From assembly GCA_035384605.1 (NCBI GenBank), contig DAOOIV010000003.1:1-64000 (forward strand): DNA of 64,000 nt, written 5' to 3'. The stretch is from Phycisphaerae bacterium (GTDB lineage: Bacteria > Planctomycetota > Phycisphaerae > UBA1845 > PWPN01). The position numbers and the translations under genes are program-made. Positions 44,535 to 53,111 of the stretch are shown here, in pieces. The first letter of the stretch is position 1. Every line of letters begins with the position of its first letter. Below the pieces are notes generated by a model. It was not told the DNA's origin and made no database searches. It saw only the letters and a program-made list of their open reading frames with translations.

Positions 44535-45164
44535 ATGGCAGATCTTGAGGGTTTGGCAATTTCGCTGATTCGCGGCAAGCAGGATGAGGTGAGGGCCAAG
44601 GTCCAAGCGGCCCTTGACGAAGGAGTATCGCCTGTCACCGTGTTGAACGAAGGGCTCGTCGCCGGCATGTCGGTGGTCGGAGAACGGTTCCGCAAAAACC
44701 TGATCTACGTTCCCGAAGTCCTGATCAGCGCCCGGGCAATGCGCGGGGGTATGGAAATCCTCAGGCCCAAACTGGCGGCCTCGGGGGCCCAGCCGGCGGG
44801 CAAAGTGGTCCTCGGCACCGTCAAGGGCGACCTGCACGACATTGGCAAGAACCTCGTCGCCATGATGCTCCAGGGCGGCGGGTACGAGGTCATCGATCTG
44901 GGCACCGATGTCTCGGCCGAGAAGTTCATCGCCGCGGCCAAAGACAAAGGCGCCGGCCTCATCGGCATGAGTGCCCTTCTGACCACTACCATGCCTTACA
45001 TGTCCCAGGTTGTTCAAGCAGCCAAAGCCTCCGGCCTCAAGATCAAGACCATGATCGGCGGCGCCCCCGTCACCCAGCAGTATGCCAATGAGATCGGCGC
45101 CGACGGCTATGCCGCCGACGCTGCCTCCGCCGTCGAACTGGCTCGCAGCCTGTGCGCGGCCTGA
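44535..45164 (+). CDS. Corrinoid methyltransferase-type cobalamin-binding protein
   Basis: The 209-aa protein is of the MtbC/MtmC/MtaC kind. The N-terminal helical domain (LAISLIRGKQDEVRAKVQAAL) is followed by the Rossmann-like B12 domain with KGDLHDIGKN, in which His101 is the base-off cobalt ligand (DxHxxG). GMSALLTTTM and MIGGAPVTQ follow, typical of the nucleotide loop. Such proteins accept methyl groups for transfer to or from a corrinoid by MtaA/MtbA-type enzymes. A UroD-like gene, a possible partner, lies at 11389 but not adjacent. The start is ATG 44535; the open frame reaches back to 44460 but without conservation. Confidence 0.93.
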   Translation: MADLEGLAISLIRGKQDEVRAKVQAALDEGVSPVTVLNEGLVAGMSVVGERFRKNLIYVPEVLISARAMRGGMEILRPKLAASGAQPAGKVVLGTVKGDLHDIGKNLVAMMLQGGGYEVIDLGTDVSAEKFIAAAKDKGAGLIGMSALLTTTMPYMSQVVQAAKASGLKIKTMIGGAPVTQQYANEIGADGYAADAASAVELARSLCAA

Positions 45165-45467
45165 GCCAGCCGGGACAGGCGACGTTTCCGGCGCTGCCGG
45201 ACAAAAGTGCGGTTTTTATAGGACCAACCCCGGTTGCCCCTCTACTGGCGGGCCGTTCTCTTGCAGTCTTTTCTCCTTCAACCGCAAACGCATTGACCGG
45301 ATGATCAACCAAGACCATCCGGGAAATCACGTATCAGAACAGGTTCAACCGGGGCAGGACTGCTGTATACTGGGGGGTTACGGTCCTGCGCCATGCCCCG
45401 TCACGAATCCCAGGGGCACGTCGGCTGGCGGGGCTAAACGCGCATCTTCGATATGGAGATCACCTTC
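45165..45467. other. Intergenic region with hairpin and promoter
   Basis: TCCGGC-GCT-GCCGGA (45187-45201) can form a hairpin and GGTTTTTATA (45211-45220) follows, a weak intrinsic terminator after the corrinoid gene. A -35/-10 pair for the next gene lies at 45344-45371. Confidence 0.45.
45344..45371 (+). promoter_or_regulatory. Putative promoter of the caspase-like gene
   Basis: TTCAAC (45344-45349) and TATACT (45366-45371) are separated by 16 bases. The -10 lies 96 bases before ATG 45468. Confidence 0.45.
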
Positions 45468-47588
45468 ATGTACGCAAGACCGTCCCAAATCATTGTTCTG
45501 CTTGGCCTGCTTGTACCCCTTTGTCTGGCCGCCCTGTGCGCTGCCCCTGGCAGTGGCTTCACTTCGGGCGACATGCTCGCTGACACCTCCGACGCCCAAG
45601 ACGCAAGTCAGGCACTCACAGAGGCGATCAAAGGAGGTGCTTCGACTCAGGAAGCGGTCGATTCCCTGGTGCATACGCTCAGAGCCAACCCGAGTATCGT
45701 GGTCGCCGTGGCCGACGAGGACGGCCGGACCGCCTGGGCCCTCTTTGAATCCGGTCTTGAATGCGTCTACGAGGTGATCGACGAGGAAGAAACCGAGCTC
45801 ACGCTGCCTGCGGTCCAGGCGACTGCGGCGTCAAGCCTCGCGTGCGCGGTCGCGCCGGTCCGACCTCACGGCCTCGCCACCTCGGCAAGAGACTCGCCCT
45901 TCTCCATCGCTCAAGCAGGCTGGACGTCGTACAAGCTGCCGGCCAACAACAGGGCCGTCCTCGCCAATTCACTCTATGTCACGCGGCCCCTACAGGACGT
46001 CAGGACGCCAATGAAAACCATGCTCGAAGCGTGCGGCTACGACGTACAAGTCGTCGACGCCGACTTGACATTCTTCGAGAACATGAGCCAATACAGCGTG
46101 ATCTTCATTGAGGCCCACGGCGGCCGGCGGAGCTCCGCTGAGACGACTTGGGACTCGGCCGCCAATACCTTCTACAACCTCGTCCTGAAGCAGAACCTAC
46201 CCGCATGCGGCCTGATCGGGGCCGAAGCCGTGCTCCAGACCACCACCGAGGTGACTCAGGATCTCATCACGCAATACAAGGAAGACTTGGAGTGCGGCCG
46301 GCTCAAGATCCGCTTCCCCACCGTCAAACGAAAGGGACTGCCTCCCGTGACCTATCGCTTCTTCGGTGTCACCCCCAACTTCGTGCGCCGCCATAATACG
46401 GGCAAGTTCCCGGATTACGCCCTCTTGTGTCTCAGCGCGTGCCGCTCCTTCACGCCGGACGGCAGCCCGTGGGCCGATCTGATGAGCGAGAAGTCTTACG
46501 GCTCGGTCACCGTCGGCTGGGACCAGCGTGTCCACTATGGCATTTCGGCGCGAGCCATGCTCAATCTGTTTCAGCTCATGACGGGTAGCAACGAGCAGTT
46601 CGCGATTGTCCAGACCGACGACTCGGGCGGCATCAAGACCATCTATCCTTTGCTCGACAAGTACGACCCGCCGGTGCCTCCCCAGACGGTCGGCAACGCC
46701 CTGGACGCCCTGGAGAGGAGAGGCTTCAACCTCGACCCAATTACGACCGCCCGACTGACCGCCGGCGGGGATACACTCTACGGCTTCAACCAGCTCATGC
46801 TTGCGCCGGCCATTGAAACCTTCGAAACGCGCGGCGACGGTAAGGTCAAAATGGCCGCCCGCTGCGCGGACAACGCCGAGCTCGAGTTCTCCGGTGGCTC
46901 GGTCAATATCGGGACCGCTAACAACGGTGAATGGGAGTTCGCGCTGCCTGGCTTACGCTATGGCCCCATGTCCCTGGTGATGGAAGGGCGAAGGTGCCCG
47001 CCGCGAGATCTCCTTCGATGGAACCCGCTGGTCATCAAGATACACCCGGCTTCCACCACCAACGCTTTCGGCACGTGCAACTTCGAGGTCACCTACCGGC
47101 TCAGCGCCCGGGCCATCGCCGCCGGAAACCGCGAGGGGTGGTCCGTCTGGGACCCGCCCGACTCCGCGTTCAGCGCCAACTGGGATCCGGACGGTTCGGT
47201 GGTAACCTGGTCAATCAGCGGCAATGCCAGCGACCCGGACCCCATGTTCGGCACGTCGCAGTGCACGTGGTCGGGCGGCAACACACGGGCCTTCAACGAG
47301 ATCTCCATCTCACCAGGCGACACCGGTGGGCTGGATTCGATGGACGGAAAGACCGCCTGGTTGACCGTCGAGCCGCCATTCGACCTTGAGTACACGGCTT
47401 CCTGTTCCGGTGCGTTCGCGCCTGATTATGCGTGCGGCATCTATGGCTCGATCTGGATTCAAGTCGATTTGGGGGCCGATTGGACCATCCTGCCCGGCTC
47501 GACCACCGACCTCTTGGGAATGAATGTGATCGAGTGGCAGGCCTGCACCCCGACCCCGGACTTCGACAGTGCTCGCCTGCCGCGCTGA
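45468..47588 (+). CDS. Exported caspase-fold-like protein
   Basis: ATG 45468 is chosen because GGAG lies 9 bases upstream, rather than ATG 45453. The 706-aa protein has a signal peptide (IVLLGLLVPLCLAALCAAPG). A Rossmann-type alpha/beta segment (about residues 165-330) holds VIFIEAHGGRR with His217 and LCLSACRSF with Cys325, the spacing and context of the His/Cys dyad in caspase, gingipain and CHAT-type peptidases. Other segments that fit include KTMLEACGYDVQVVDADL and LMSEKSYGSVTVGWD. The C-terminal ~350 residues form one or two beta domains (GWSVWDPPDSAFSANWD). The assignment is by motif, and no propeptide or substrate is known. The gene stands alone. Confidence 0.55.
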   Translation: MYARPSQIIVLLGLLVPLCLAALCAAPGSGFTSGDMLADTSDAQDASQALTEAIKGGASTQEAVDSLVHTLRANPSIVVAVADEDGRTAWALFESGLECVYEVIDEEETELTLPAVQATAASSLACAVAPVRPHGLATSARDSPFSIAQAGWTSYKLPANNRAVLANSLYVTRPLQDVRTPMKTMLEACGYDVQVVDADLTFFENMSQYSVIFIEAHGGRRSSAETTWDSAANTFYNLVLKQNLPACGLIGAEAVLQTTTEVTQDLITQYKEDLECGRLKIRFPTVKRKGLPPVTYRFFGVTPNFVRRHNTGKFPDYALLCLSACRSFTPDGSPWADLMSEKSYGSVTVGWDQRVHYGISARAMLNLFQLMTGSNEQFAIVQTDDSGGIKTIYPLLDKYDPPVPPQTVGNALDALERRGFNLDPITTARLTAGGDTLYGFNQLMLAPAIETFETRGDGKVKMAARCADNAELEFSGGSVNIGTANNGEWEFALPGLRYGPMSLVMEGRRCPPRDLLRWNPLVIKIHPASTTNAFGTCNFEVTYRLSARAIAAGNREGWSVWDPPDSAFSANWDPDGSVVTWSISGNASDPDPMFGTSQCTWSGGNTRAFNEISISPGDTGGLDSMDGKTAWLTVEPPFDLEYTASCSGAFAPDYACGIYGSIWIQVDLGADWTILPGSTTDLLGMNVIEWQACTPTPDFDSARLPR

Positions 47589-47700
47589 TTCCCTTCCACA
47601 TGGGTGAAAACCGGCGGCACCACATCGTAGGGCAACATCGAGGTCGCCGCAGCGACCGAGACCTGCCGTATGGTCTTTATCAATATCAACCAGAGCCTGT

Positions 47701-47706
47701 TATGAT
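47701..47706 (+). promoter_or_regulatory. Possible -10 box before the pseudouridine synthase
   Basis: TATGAT lies 60 bases before the TTG start codon at 47766. A clear -35 was not found. Confidence 0.3.
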
Positions 47707-47765
47707 GGTGCGAGGGGAGAATAGTACCCCAACACACACGATGGTTCGACACGAGGTGACCGCCT

Positions 47766-48830
47766 TTGGCCGAGTTGCACGATGACAACGACGACGACGT
47801 GATTCTCAATCCCGAACTGGCCGACCGACCGCTGGATGTGGACAGCGAGGAGGCTCAAGCGGTCACCATCTACATCCGGCGGCGGCTCCCCGGACGAAGG
47901 CTGGACAAATATCTCCACGGCCGGTTCCAGCGGATGTCGCGAACGACCATCCAGCGTCTGATCAAACAGGGCGTCATCACCGTCAACCGCAAACCGACCA
48001 AGGCCAGCTATGAACCCGAGGCCGGCGACCGGATCGATCTGGTCATCCCCCCGCCCGAGCCCTATGAAATCATCCCCGAGCCGATACCACTGGACATCAT
48101 CTACGAAGACGAGGTCATGCTGGCGATCAACAAGCCCAAGGGAATCATCGTTCACCCCTCCTGTGGTACGCAGACCGGCACCATCGCCAACGGACTGGCC
48201 TACTATGCCAGGCAACTCAGCCACGGCGACGACCCCTTCCGTCCCGGCATCGTTCATCGACTGGACAAGAACACCACCGGCATCATGCTCGTGGCCAAGA
48301 CCGACGAAGCTCATTGGCGGCTGGCCATTCAGTTTGAGCGACGCCTCGTCCGCAAAACCTATCTCGGCGTGGTCGAGGGCAACCCCGAACTGGACAGCGA
48401 CGTCATCAATGCTCCCCTCGCCGCCCACAACGTCATCAAGGACCGGTATATCATCCCACCCTCCCATCACCGTTGGCGATCCAGGCTGCTCAAGGAGGCC
48501 GTCACCGAGTACGAAATCGTCGAACGGTTCAGGGGCTATGCGCTGGCCCATCTGCATCCGAGGACCGGCCGCACGCACCAGTTGCGCGTCCACATGTCCT
48601 ACATCGGCCACCCGATGGCTGGCGACACCTTCTACGGCGGGCACCACGTGTCCGAACTCAGCCTCACCGGCCAGGGCAGCGACGAGCCCATCACCAGCCA
48701 GCAGGCACTGCACGCCTACCGCATTCGCTTCAAGCACCCGATCTCCGAGGCTCAGATGGAGCTGGAAGCGCCGCCGCCACCCGAGTTGGCCAAGCTGATC
48801 CAAATCCTGCGAGAACATCGTCGCTTGTAG
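47766..48830 (+). CDS. RluA-family pseudouridine synthase
   Basis: GAGGTGA lies 5 bases before a TTG, my start; an in-frame stop lies just upstream, so the choice is forced. The 354-aa protein has an acidic N-terminal extension, an S4-like RNA-binding domain (RRLDKYLHGRFQ, RTTIQRLIKQGVITVN) and a catalytic domain with FRPGIVHRLDKNTTGIMLVAK, where the Asp of HRLDxxTxG is the nucleophile, and PRTGRTHQLRVHMSYIGHP near the end. It should convert uridine to pseudouridine in rRNA or tRNA. The exact site (RluD, RluC or RluA) cannot be told. Confidence 0.92.
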   Translation: MAELHDDNDDDVILNPELADRPLDVDSEEAQAVTIYIRRRLPGRRLDKYLHGRFQRMSRTTIQRLIKQGVITVNRKPTKASYEPEAGDRIDLVIPPPEPYEIIPEPIPLDIIYEDEVMLAINKPKGIIVHPSCGTQTGTIANGLAYYARQLSHGDDPFRPGIVHRLDKNTTGIMLVAKTDEAHWRLAIQFERRLVRKTYLGVVEGNPELDSDVINAPLAAHNVIKDRYIIPPSHHRWRSRLLKEAVTEYEIVERFRGYALAHLHPRTGRTHQLRVHMSYIGHPMAGDTFYGGHHVSELSLTGQGSDEPITSQQALHAYRIRFKHPISEAQMELEAPPPPELAKLIQILREHRRL

Positions 48831-49049
48831 CACCCGGTTGCGACACCAAACCGCCTTGTGTGCCAGGGATACACGGACCGCCGGCAGGCCCGATAATCTG
48901 GAATGCCGGGCCCCCTTCATGTATCCTCACGGTCGTGAATCTCCGGCGCTGCCGGCAGGAACAGCCTTGCGCGGATGGAAGCGGCGCCGTTATATTCCAG
49001 CTTGACCGGGTGAGACGAGTGTTCAACCTTCGATGTGGAGGACAAGTCG

Positions 49050-49931
49050 ATGACCAAGAATCTGATGGCGGCAACATTGCTGGCCGCGGCGGCGGCAGTG
49101 ACCGGCTGCTCGGAGATCAGAATGGGTGAACCAGAATGTGACAAAAGAATGCCCCACTGGCGGCTGGCGATGATGAGCTACACCTTCCGACAGTTCACCG
49201 TCTTCGAGGCCGTCGACAAGACCAAGGCGCTGGGTCTCGAGTATCTCGAGGAGTTTTCGTGGCACAAGATCGGCGGGCCGTGCGGCGATGCAAAGTTCGA
49301 CGAAACCGCTCCTCCCGAGGCTCGCCAAGCTCTCAAGAACAAGCTCAACGAGACGGGCGTCAAGGTCGTGGGCTGCTACGTCCAGGTGATCGGCAAGGAT
49401 GAGGCCGCAACCCGACGGACCTTCGAATTCTGCAAGGACCTGGGCATTGAGTACATCGTCTGCGAGCCGGACCCCGGGGACTTGGCTCTGGTTGACAAGC
49501 TGGCTGGCCAGTACAAGGTTTACGTCGCCATTCACAACCATTGGAGGGACGTCAACAAGCCCGAATACCGGAACTGGAACCCCGACGAGGTGCTCAAGAT
49601 GGTCCAGAACCGCAGCAAGTGGATCGGGCTCTGCGCCGACACCGGCCATTGGGCCCGCTCGGGACTCGACACCGTCGAGGCCGTCCGCAAATGCAGGGGG
49701 CGAATCGTCTCCTTGCACCTCAAGGATATCGAGAAACCCGATCCCAAGGCCCACGACGTGGTCTGGGGGACCGGCGTCGCCAATCTCAGCGGCGTCCTGG
49801 CCGAACTGGCCCACCAGAAGTTCCGCGGCGTCTTCTCCATCGAGTACGAGACCAACCCGGCCGACAACATCGCCGAAGTCGCCCAGTGCATCAAGTTCTT
49901 CAATCAGGTGTCAAACGAACTGGCGAGGTAA
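49050..49931 (+). CDS. Sugar phosphate isomerase/epimerase-like lipoprotein
   Basis: GGAGG lies 8 bases before ATG 49050. The 293-aa product has a lipoprotein signal with lipobox VTGC at residues 17-20, so the enzyme is attached to a membrane outside the cytoplasm. The rest is a xylose-isomerase-like TIM barrel: YLEEFSWHK (metal Glu near 66), VAIHNHWRD (His near 160), LCADTGHWARSG (Asp near 197) and VFSIEYET (Glu near 273). Such lipoproteins often accompany Gfo/Idh/MocA enzymes in planctomycetes and handle keto-sugars. It is followed by cysK on the other strand. Confidence 0.85.
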   Translation: MTKNLMAATLLAAAAAVTGCSEIRMGEPECDKRMPHWRLAMMSYTFRQFTVFEAVDKTKALGLEYLEEFSWHKIGGPCGDAKFDETAPPEARQALKNKLNETGVKVVGCYVQVIGKDEAATRRTFEFCKDLGIEYIVCEPDPGDLALVDKLAGQYKVYVAIHNHWRDVNKPEYRNWNPDEVLKMVQNRSKWIGLCADTGHWARSGLDTVEAVRKCRGRIVSLHLKDIEKPDPKAHDVVWGTGVANLSGVLAELAHQKFRGVFSIEYETNPADNIAEVAQCIKFFNQVSNELAR

Positions 49932-50081
49932 CCAAACAGGCGCGTTGACGGCTGGGAAGGGGGAGATGGTCCGAAAAACGCGGCAAGGATAGACCAGACA
50001 GGAGCCAACGGAGACGACAAAGGGCCGGCCGACTCCGTTTGCTGAGGGTCTCTCCGTCTCCATTCCGGGAGCCGGACAACA

Positions 50082-50134
50082 AGGGCAAACCATCTGAAGC
50101 TGATCGCCGAAAGCTGACAGCTAATAGCTTCTTC
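50082..50134. repeat. GCTGATCG / GCTAATAGC simple repeat
   Basis: AGCTGATCGCCGAAAGCTGACAGCTAATAGC lies near 50098-50128 between convergent genes. It matches the simple tract in the DUF4861-like gene leader at about 20478-20515. No gene is seen. Confidence 0.55.
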
Positions 50135-51022
50135 TCACAGTAGCGCCGTGCTGAAATAGCGCTCCGCACGGTCTGGCAGTACTGTGGCAATGTTGCCTGT
50201 GACCCGTTTGGCCAGTTGTCGAGCCGCCCAGACATTGGCACCGGATGAGATGCCCACCAATAAACCGAAATCACGACCGAGCTGCCGAGTCGTCTCGATC
50301 GCGTCCTCGTCGGTAACCTCGATCACCTCATCGATCAGCTTCACGTCCAGAATGGCCGGGATGAAGCCGTCACCGATGCCCTGGATCTGATGCAGGCCCG
50401 GCTCGTGACCGAGCAAGGCAGAAGCATTCTTCGGCTCAACCGCCACCAGCCGCACGTCCGGCTTGTGCTCGCGAAGGAACTTGCCCACCCCTTGTAGCGT
50501 CCCGCCGCTGCCGACACCGGCCACAAAACACGCGATATCGCCGTTCATCTGCCGCCAAAGCTCCCGGGCCGTCTCGGTGTAGTGGATTCGCGGATTCTCA
50601 GGGTTCTCGAACTGCTGCGGAACGAACACCCGCGCATCCTCCGCCGCCATCTCGGCGACGCGGCGCACGGCCCCGCCAATACTCTCCTTGTCCGGCGTCA
50701 GGATCAGTTCCGCCCCCAGAGCCTTGATGAGCTTCTTCCGCTCCTCGCTCATGCCTTCCGGCATGACGATCCGGACCTTGTAGCCCTTGAGCCGCCCCAC
50801 CAGGGCCACGCCGATTCCGGTGTTGCCGGAGGTCGGCTCGACAATGATCGAATCCCGTTTGAGCTGGCCGTCCCGCTCGGCTCCTTCCAGCATGGCCAGG
50901 GCCACCCGATCCTTGATTGAACCGCCGGGGTTCAGAAACTCCGCTTTGGCGTAGATATTCTCTCCCTTCAGACGCAGCAGGGGGGTGTTGCCGATCAGAT
51001 TCAGGATGTTGTCGGTCAGCAT
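50135..51022 (-). CDS. cysK: Cysteine synthase (O-acetylserine sulfhydrylase)
   Basis: AAGGAG lies 12 bases before ATG 51022. The 295-aa PLP enzyme has LIGNTPLLRL (residues 9-18), NPGGSIKDRV with PLP-binding Lys37, EPTSGNTGIGVA (62-73) and GVGSGGTLQGVG (168-179), the phosphate-binding loop. It uses O-acetylserine and sulfide to make cysteine in the cytoplasm. Its length fits CysK/CysM; the active-site loops are closer to CysK. It is transcribed alone, convergent with the isomerase gene. Confidence 0.93.
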   Translation of the reverse strand: MLTDNILNLIGNTPLLRLKGENIYAKAEFLNPGGSIKDRVALAMLEGAERDGQLKRDSIIVEPTSGNTGIGVALVGRLKGYKVRIVMPEGMSEERKKLIKALGAELILTPDKESIGGAVRRVAEMAAEDARVFVPQQFENPENPRIHYTETARELWRQMNGDIACFVAGVGSGGTLQGVGKFLREHKPDVRLVAVEPKNASALLGHEPGLHQIQGIGDGFIPAILDVKLIDEVIEVTDEDAIETTRQLGRDFGLLVGISSGANVWAARQLAKRVTGNIATVLPDRAERYFSTALL

Positions 51023-51313
51023 GGCGTGTTTTTCTCCTTGCCAGGGCTAAGCATATCCGACTCCGCCCGACCGAGCACGAGGGAGGCGCGGTGCGACTGG
51101 GGCGAGAGCCGGATGACCCGCCGGCGGGCGTGGTCGTGCAATCTGAAACCGATAAATGGCCAAGGTATCGGGCAGAATACCGACCCGGAGGCCTGAGCCG
51201 GGCCGCGGGTTCCTGGGAATTACTATAAGCCATTTGTGCTTAATGAGTTGCTGCGACCGATACCGCCGGACCGTATCGTCAGTGTCAATGTAGATCATGA
51301 TCTGTGAATAGCT

Positions 51314-51445
51314 AACCTTGGATTCTCAAGTGTTGCGCTGGGTGATAACCGCGCATTTTTAAGTGCTGCGCATGGAAACAATCTTGTGTTTTTGAAGGCC
51401 GGGCATGGAAGTAACCTAGTAATCTTGAGTGCGGTGCAGGGTAGT
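51314..51445 (+). repeat. Four 33-nt direct repeats before the sulfatase gene
   Basis: Four exactly 33-base units begin at 51314, 51347, 51380 and 51413. Each begins AAC or AAT and contains a TTTTTxAAGTGC-like or TCTTGAGTGCG-like core. In one plus-strand frame they read as 11-residue repeats (NLVFLKAGHGS, NLVILSAVQGS), and in a minus-strand frame as YHPAQHLRIQG-type repeats, but neither frame has a start codon and a full gene. They lie 35 bases before the sulfatase start. Confidence 0.75.
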
Positions 51446-51479
51446 ATTCGACGCTTTCATGCAACCGGGAGGGTACGTC

Positions 51480-53045
51480 ATGGCGAATCAGGGACATCGG
51501 CAAACGAGATGGACAGGGCTGACGGTGGCGCTCGCGGTTGCGGCGTTAGCCGTTGTGGTGTCGCCGACATTCGGTCAAACGGACGCGCGGCGGGTCCGGC
51601 AGCCGAACATACTGGTGATCATGTCCGACGAGCACAACGCCTCGGTGATGGGCTGCGCCGGCAACAGGATCGCCCATACGCCGAATCTCGACCGGTTGGC
51701 CGAACGAGGCGTTTTGTTCGACGCCGCCTACACGACGTCGCCGCTATGTGCGCCGGCTCGCCTGTCATTCACCCTCGGCAAGTACATCAGTCATATCGAC
51801 GTCTGGAGCAACAGCGCCAGACTTCCGCCTGATGACACGCCCTCGCTTCCGCACATTCTCAATGCGGCCGGCTATGAGTCTTTCTTGTGCGGCAAGATGC
51901 ACTACGACTCCGAGCACCGCTACGGTTTTGCCGAGCTTGGCAAGGCCGACACCAATCGGGGAACCAAGAGCGGCGCTCTGGGGCGTCGAAGGCCGGATGA
52001 TCTCGCACCGTCCGGAACGATCTCCGGACGCTTCGATCAGTTCCGTCCGGGTGACAGCTCGGGGCCCCTTAACCATGACCGCGAGGTCACGGCCGGAGTC
52101 ACCCGCTTCCTCGCCGGCCGGAAAAAAACCGACAAGCCCTTTTTCCTGCTCGTCGGCTATCTGGCTCCGCATTTCCCGCTGATTGTGCCCGCCCGCTATT
52201 GGCAACCTTACAGAGACAAGGTACCCATGCCCGAGATTCCGCCCGGCTACCTCGACACGCTGCCTCGCAACTACCGTCACCTCCGCGTCGGCTTCGAGCT
52301 GATCGGCCTGCCGGAGGATACCGTCCGTCGCGGACGCGAGCTGTACTACGGCCTCACCCAATGGCTGGATGGGGAAATCGGCAAGGTGCTGACGGCTCTG
52401 GAGGCAAGCGGACTGGCCGAGGACACAGTGATCATCTACACCACCGATCACGGGGAGAACCTGGGGGAACACGGCCTGTGGTGGAAGAACTGCATGTTCG
52501 ATTCAGCGGCCCGCGTACCGCTGATCATCTCATGGCCGAAGCGCTGGCCCGGAGGCCAGAAACGCGACAAGGCCTGCTCACTGGTCGACCTCGTGCAGAC
52601 CATCGCCGAGATCGGCGGCGCCAAGGCCCCGACTGACTGGGACGGCGACTCGATGTGCTCATGGATGGACGACCCTCAGACCGAGTGGAAGGACCTGGCG
52701 GTCAGCGAGTACTACGCTCACAACATCGCCTCAGGATACGCGATGCTGCGGACCGGAGGATACAAGTACGTCTATCATACGCCCGCCGACGAAAAACATC
52801 CGGCCGAGCGGGAATTGTACGACCTCAAGGCCGATCCCGGCGAACTGCGCAATCTCGCGCCTGATCCGGCGATGCAAACCCGGATTCGAGAAATGCATAC
52901 CCGGCTTGTGAAGGAATTGGGCGAGGACCCCGACAGAACCGAACTCCGCGCACGGGCAAGCCACGACACAAGGGTAAGCACCCATAGTCGCGGGCGCCCC
53001 AACCGCGAGAACAAGCAGCCGCCGGAAACCGCCCTGAACAGGTGA
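51480..53045 (+). CDS. Exported sulfatase
   Basis: GGGAGG lies just before ATG 51480. The 521-aa protein has a signal peptide and then the sulfatase core. NILVIMSDEHNASVMG (residues 43-58) gives metal-binding Asp50, and SPLCAPARLSFTLGKY carries Cys90 in the C-x-P-x-R context that is converted to formylglycine. YTTDHGENLGEHGLWWKN near residues 320-337 supplies the other metal residues. A maturase would be needed to form the aldehyde; none lies in this window. It should cut sulfate esters from glycans outside the cytoplasm. Repeats at 51314-51445 lie just before its start. Confidence 0.93.
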   Translation: MANQGHRQTRWTGLTVALAVAALAVVVSPTFGQTDARRVRQPNILVIMSDEHNASVMGCAGNRIAHTPNLDRLAERGVLFDAAYTTSPLCAPARLSFTLGKYISHIDVWSNSARLPPDDTPSLPHILNAAGYESFLCGKMHYDSEHRYGFAELGKADTNRGTKSGALGRRRPDDLAPSGTISGRFDQFRPGDSSGPLNHDREVTAGVTRFLAGRKKTDKPFFLLVGYLAPHFPLIVPARYWQPYRDKVPMPEIPPGYLDTLPRNYRHLRVGFELIGLPEDTVRRGRELYYGLTQWLDGEIGKVLTALEASGLAEDTVIIYTTDHGENLGEHGLWWKNCMFDSAARVPLIISWPKRWPGGQKRDKACSLVDLVQTIAEIGGAKAPTDWDGDSMCSWMDDPQTEWKDLAVSEYYAHNIASGYAMLRTGGYKYVYHTPADEKHPAERELYDLKADPGELRNLAPDPAMQTRIREMHTRLVKELGEDPDRTELRARASHDTRVSTHSRGRPNRENKQPPETALNR

Positions 53046-53111
53046 GGCGCGAGCCTGAGCGCCCCCGCCTTTCTCTTTCCAAAGCTGATCGTTGAGAGCG
53101 GACCGCTTTTC

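Noticed and set aside
51314..51445. CRISPR or repeat-protein gene
   Set aside because: Units are adjacent without spacers, and no start codon or longer open frame supports a repeat protein.
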